NCBI GenBank assembly: GCA_023390395.1 | Contig: JAEWCY010000256.1 | Span: 1 to 21,033, forward strand | DNA from: Pseudomonadota bacterium | GTDB lineage: Bacteria; Desulfobacterota; Desulfovibrionia; Desulfovibrionales; Desulfovibrionaceae | Length of the DNA stretch: 21,033 nucleotides | Reading direction: 5' to 3' | In this document: positions 21,001 to 21,033 of the stretch, one piece after another | Position numbering within the stretch: the first letter of the stretch is position 1 | How the letters are laid out: every line of letters starts with the position of its first letter | Made by a program: the position numbers and the translations under genes | Notes under the pieces: generated by a model | What the model was told of the DNA's origin: nothing | Databases searched by the model: none | Seen by the model: the letters and a program-made list of their open reading frames with translations, nothing else

Positions 21001-21033
21001 TGCCGATGCCGCCGCTTCGCGGCAGGCTCGGCA
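21001..21033. repeat. Nested inverted repeat at the window end
   Basis: TGCCGA (21001-21006) pairs with TCGGCA (21028-21033), and inside it TGCCGC (21007-21012) pairs with GCGGCA (21019-21024). The window ends here, so a following T-tract cannot be judged. It may be a terminator or a further repeat unit. Confidence 0.5.

Overview
This is about 21 kb of very GC-rich, densely coding bacterial DNA with strong GC3 bias. The gene content points to a Desulfovibrio-type sulfate reducer (Desulfovibrionaceae). The evidence is a SahR-type ArsR/methyltransferase regulator in an operon with ahcY, a methyl-accepting chemotaxis protein, several c-di-GMP components, and GC-rich hairpin clusters between genes. 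The assignment is an inference from gene content, not from a database search.

Layout. Positions 1-725 hold a terminator of an upstream gene, a long stretch without a confident gene, and a good sigma70-type promoter. Positions 726-3702 hold a signalling pair: a periplasmic type-I solute-binding protein whose gene overlaps a membrane diguanylate cyclase (HAMP-GGDEF, intact I-site). On the opposite strand, 4335-3702, lies a c-di-GMP-I (GEMM-I) riboswitch, a leader with a strong Shine-Dalgarno sequence and a five-codon ORF, a 64-residue orphan protein, and a terminator. Positions 4584-6404 encode a Uup-type ABC-F ATPase. Positions 8192-6471 (minus) encode a polytopic GT-C-like membrane protein, and 8624-11017 encode a Cache-HAMP-PAS chemoreceptor.

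Positions 11025-12755 form a divergon. A queuosine-salvage glycosidase (Qng1/DUF2419) faces a Nudix-HTH regulator of the NrtR type. A 23-bp perfect inverted repeat lies between them. Next comes sahR-ahcY (12780-15151), the S-adenosylhomocysteine recycling operon, with a 26-bp palindromic operator over the sahR start codon and a very strong terminator downstream. A second, seven-helix diguanylate cyclase (15791-16969) and trmO (17308-17805, tRNA t6A37 methyltransferase) follow.

The last operon (17927-20843) is the best candidate for an undescribed system. It encodes a HypB/UreG-like GTPase with CxxC motifs, an ABC ATPase with no permease partner, and a solute-binding-protein-like protein that lacks a signal peptide and carries a DUF1858-like N-terminus. 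The three genes overlap by 1-4 bases. I infer a cytoplasmic metal- or cofactor-handling machine rather than a transporter. The window ends in a cluster of GC-rich hairpins.
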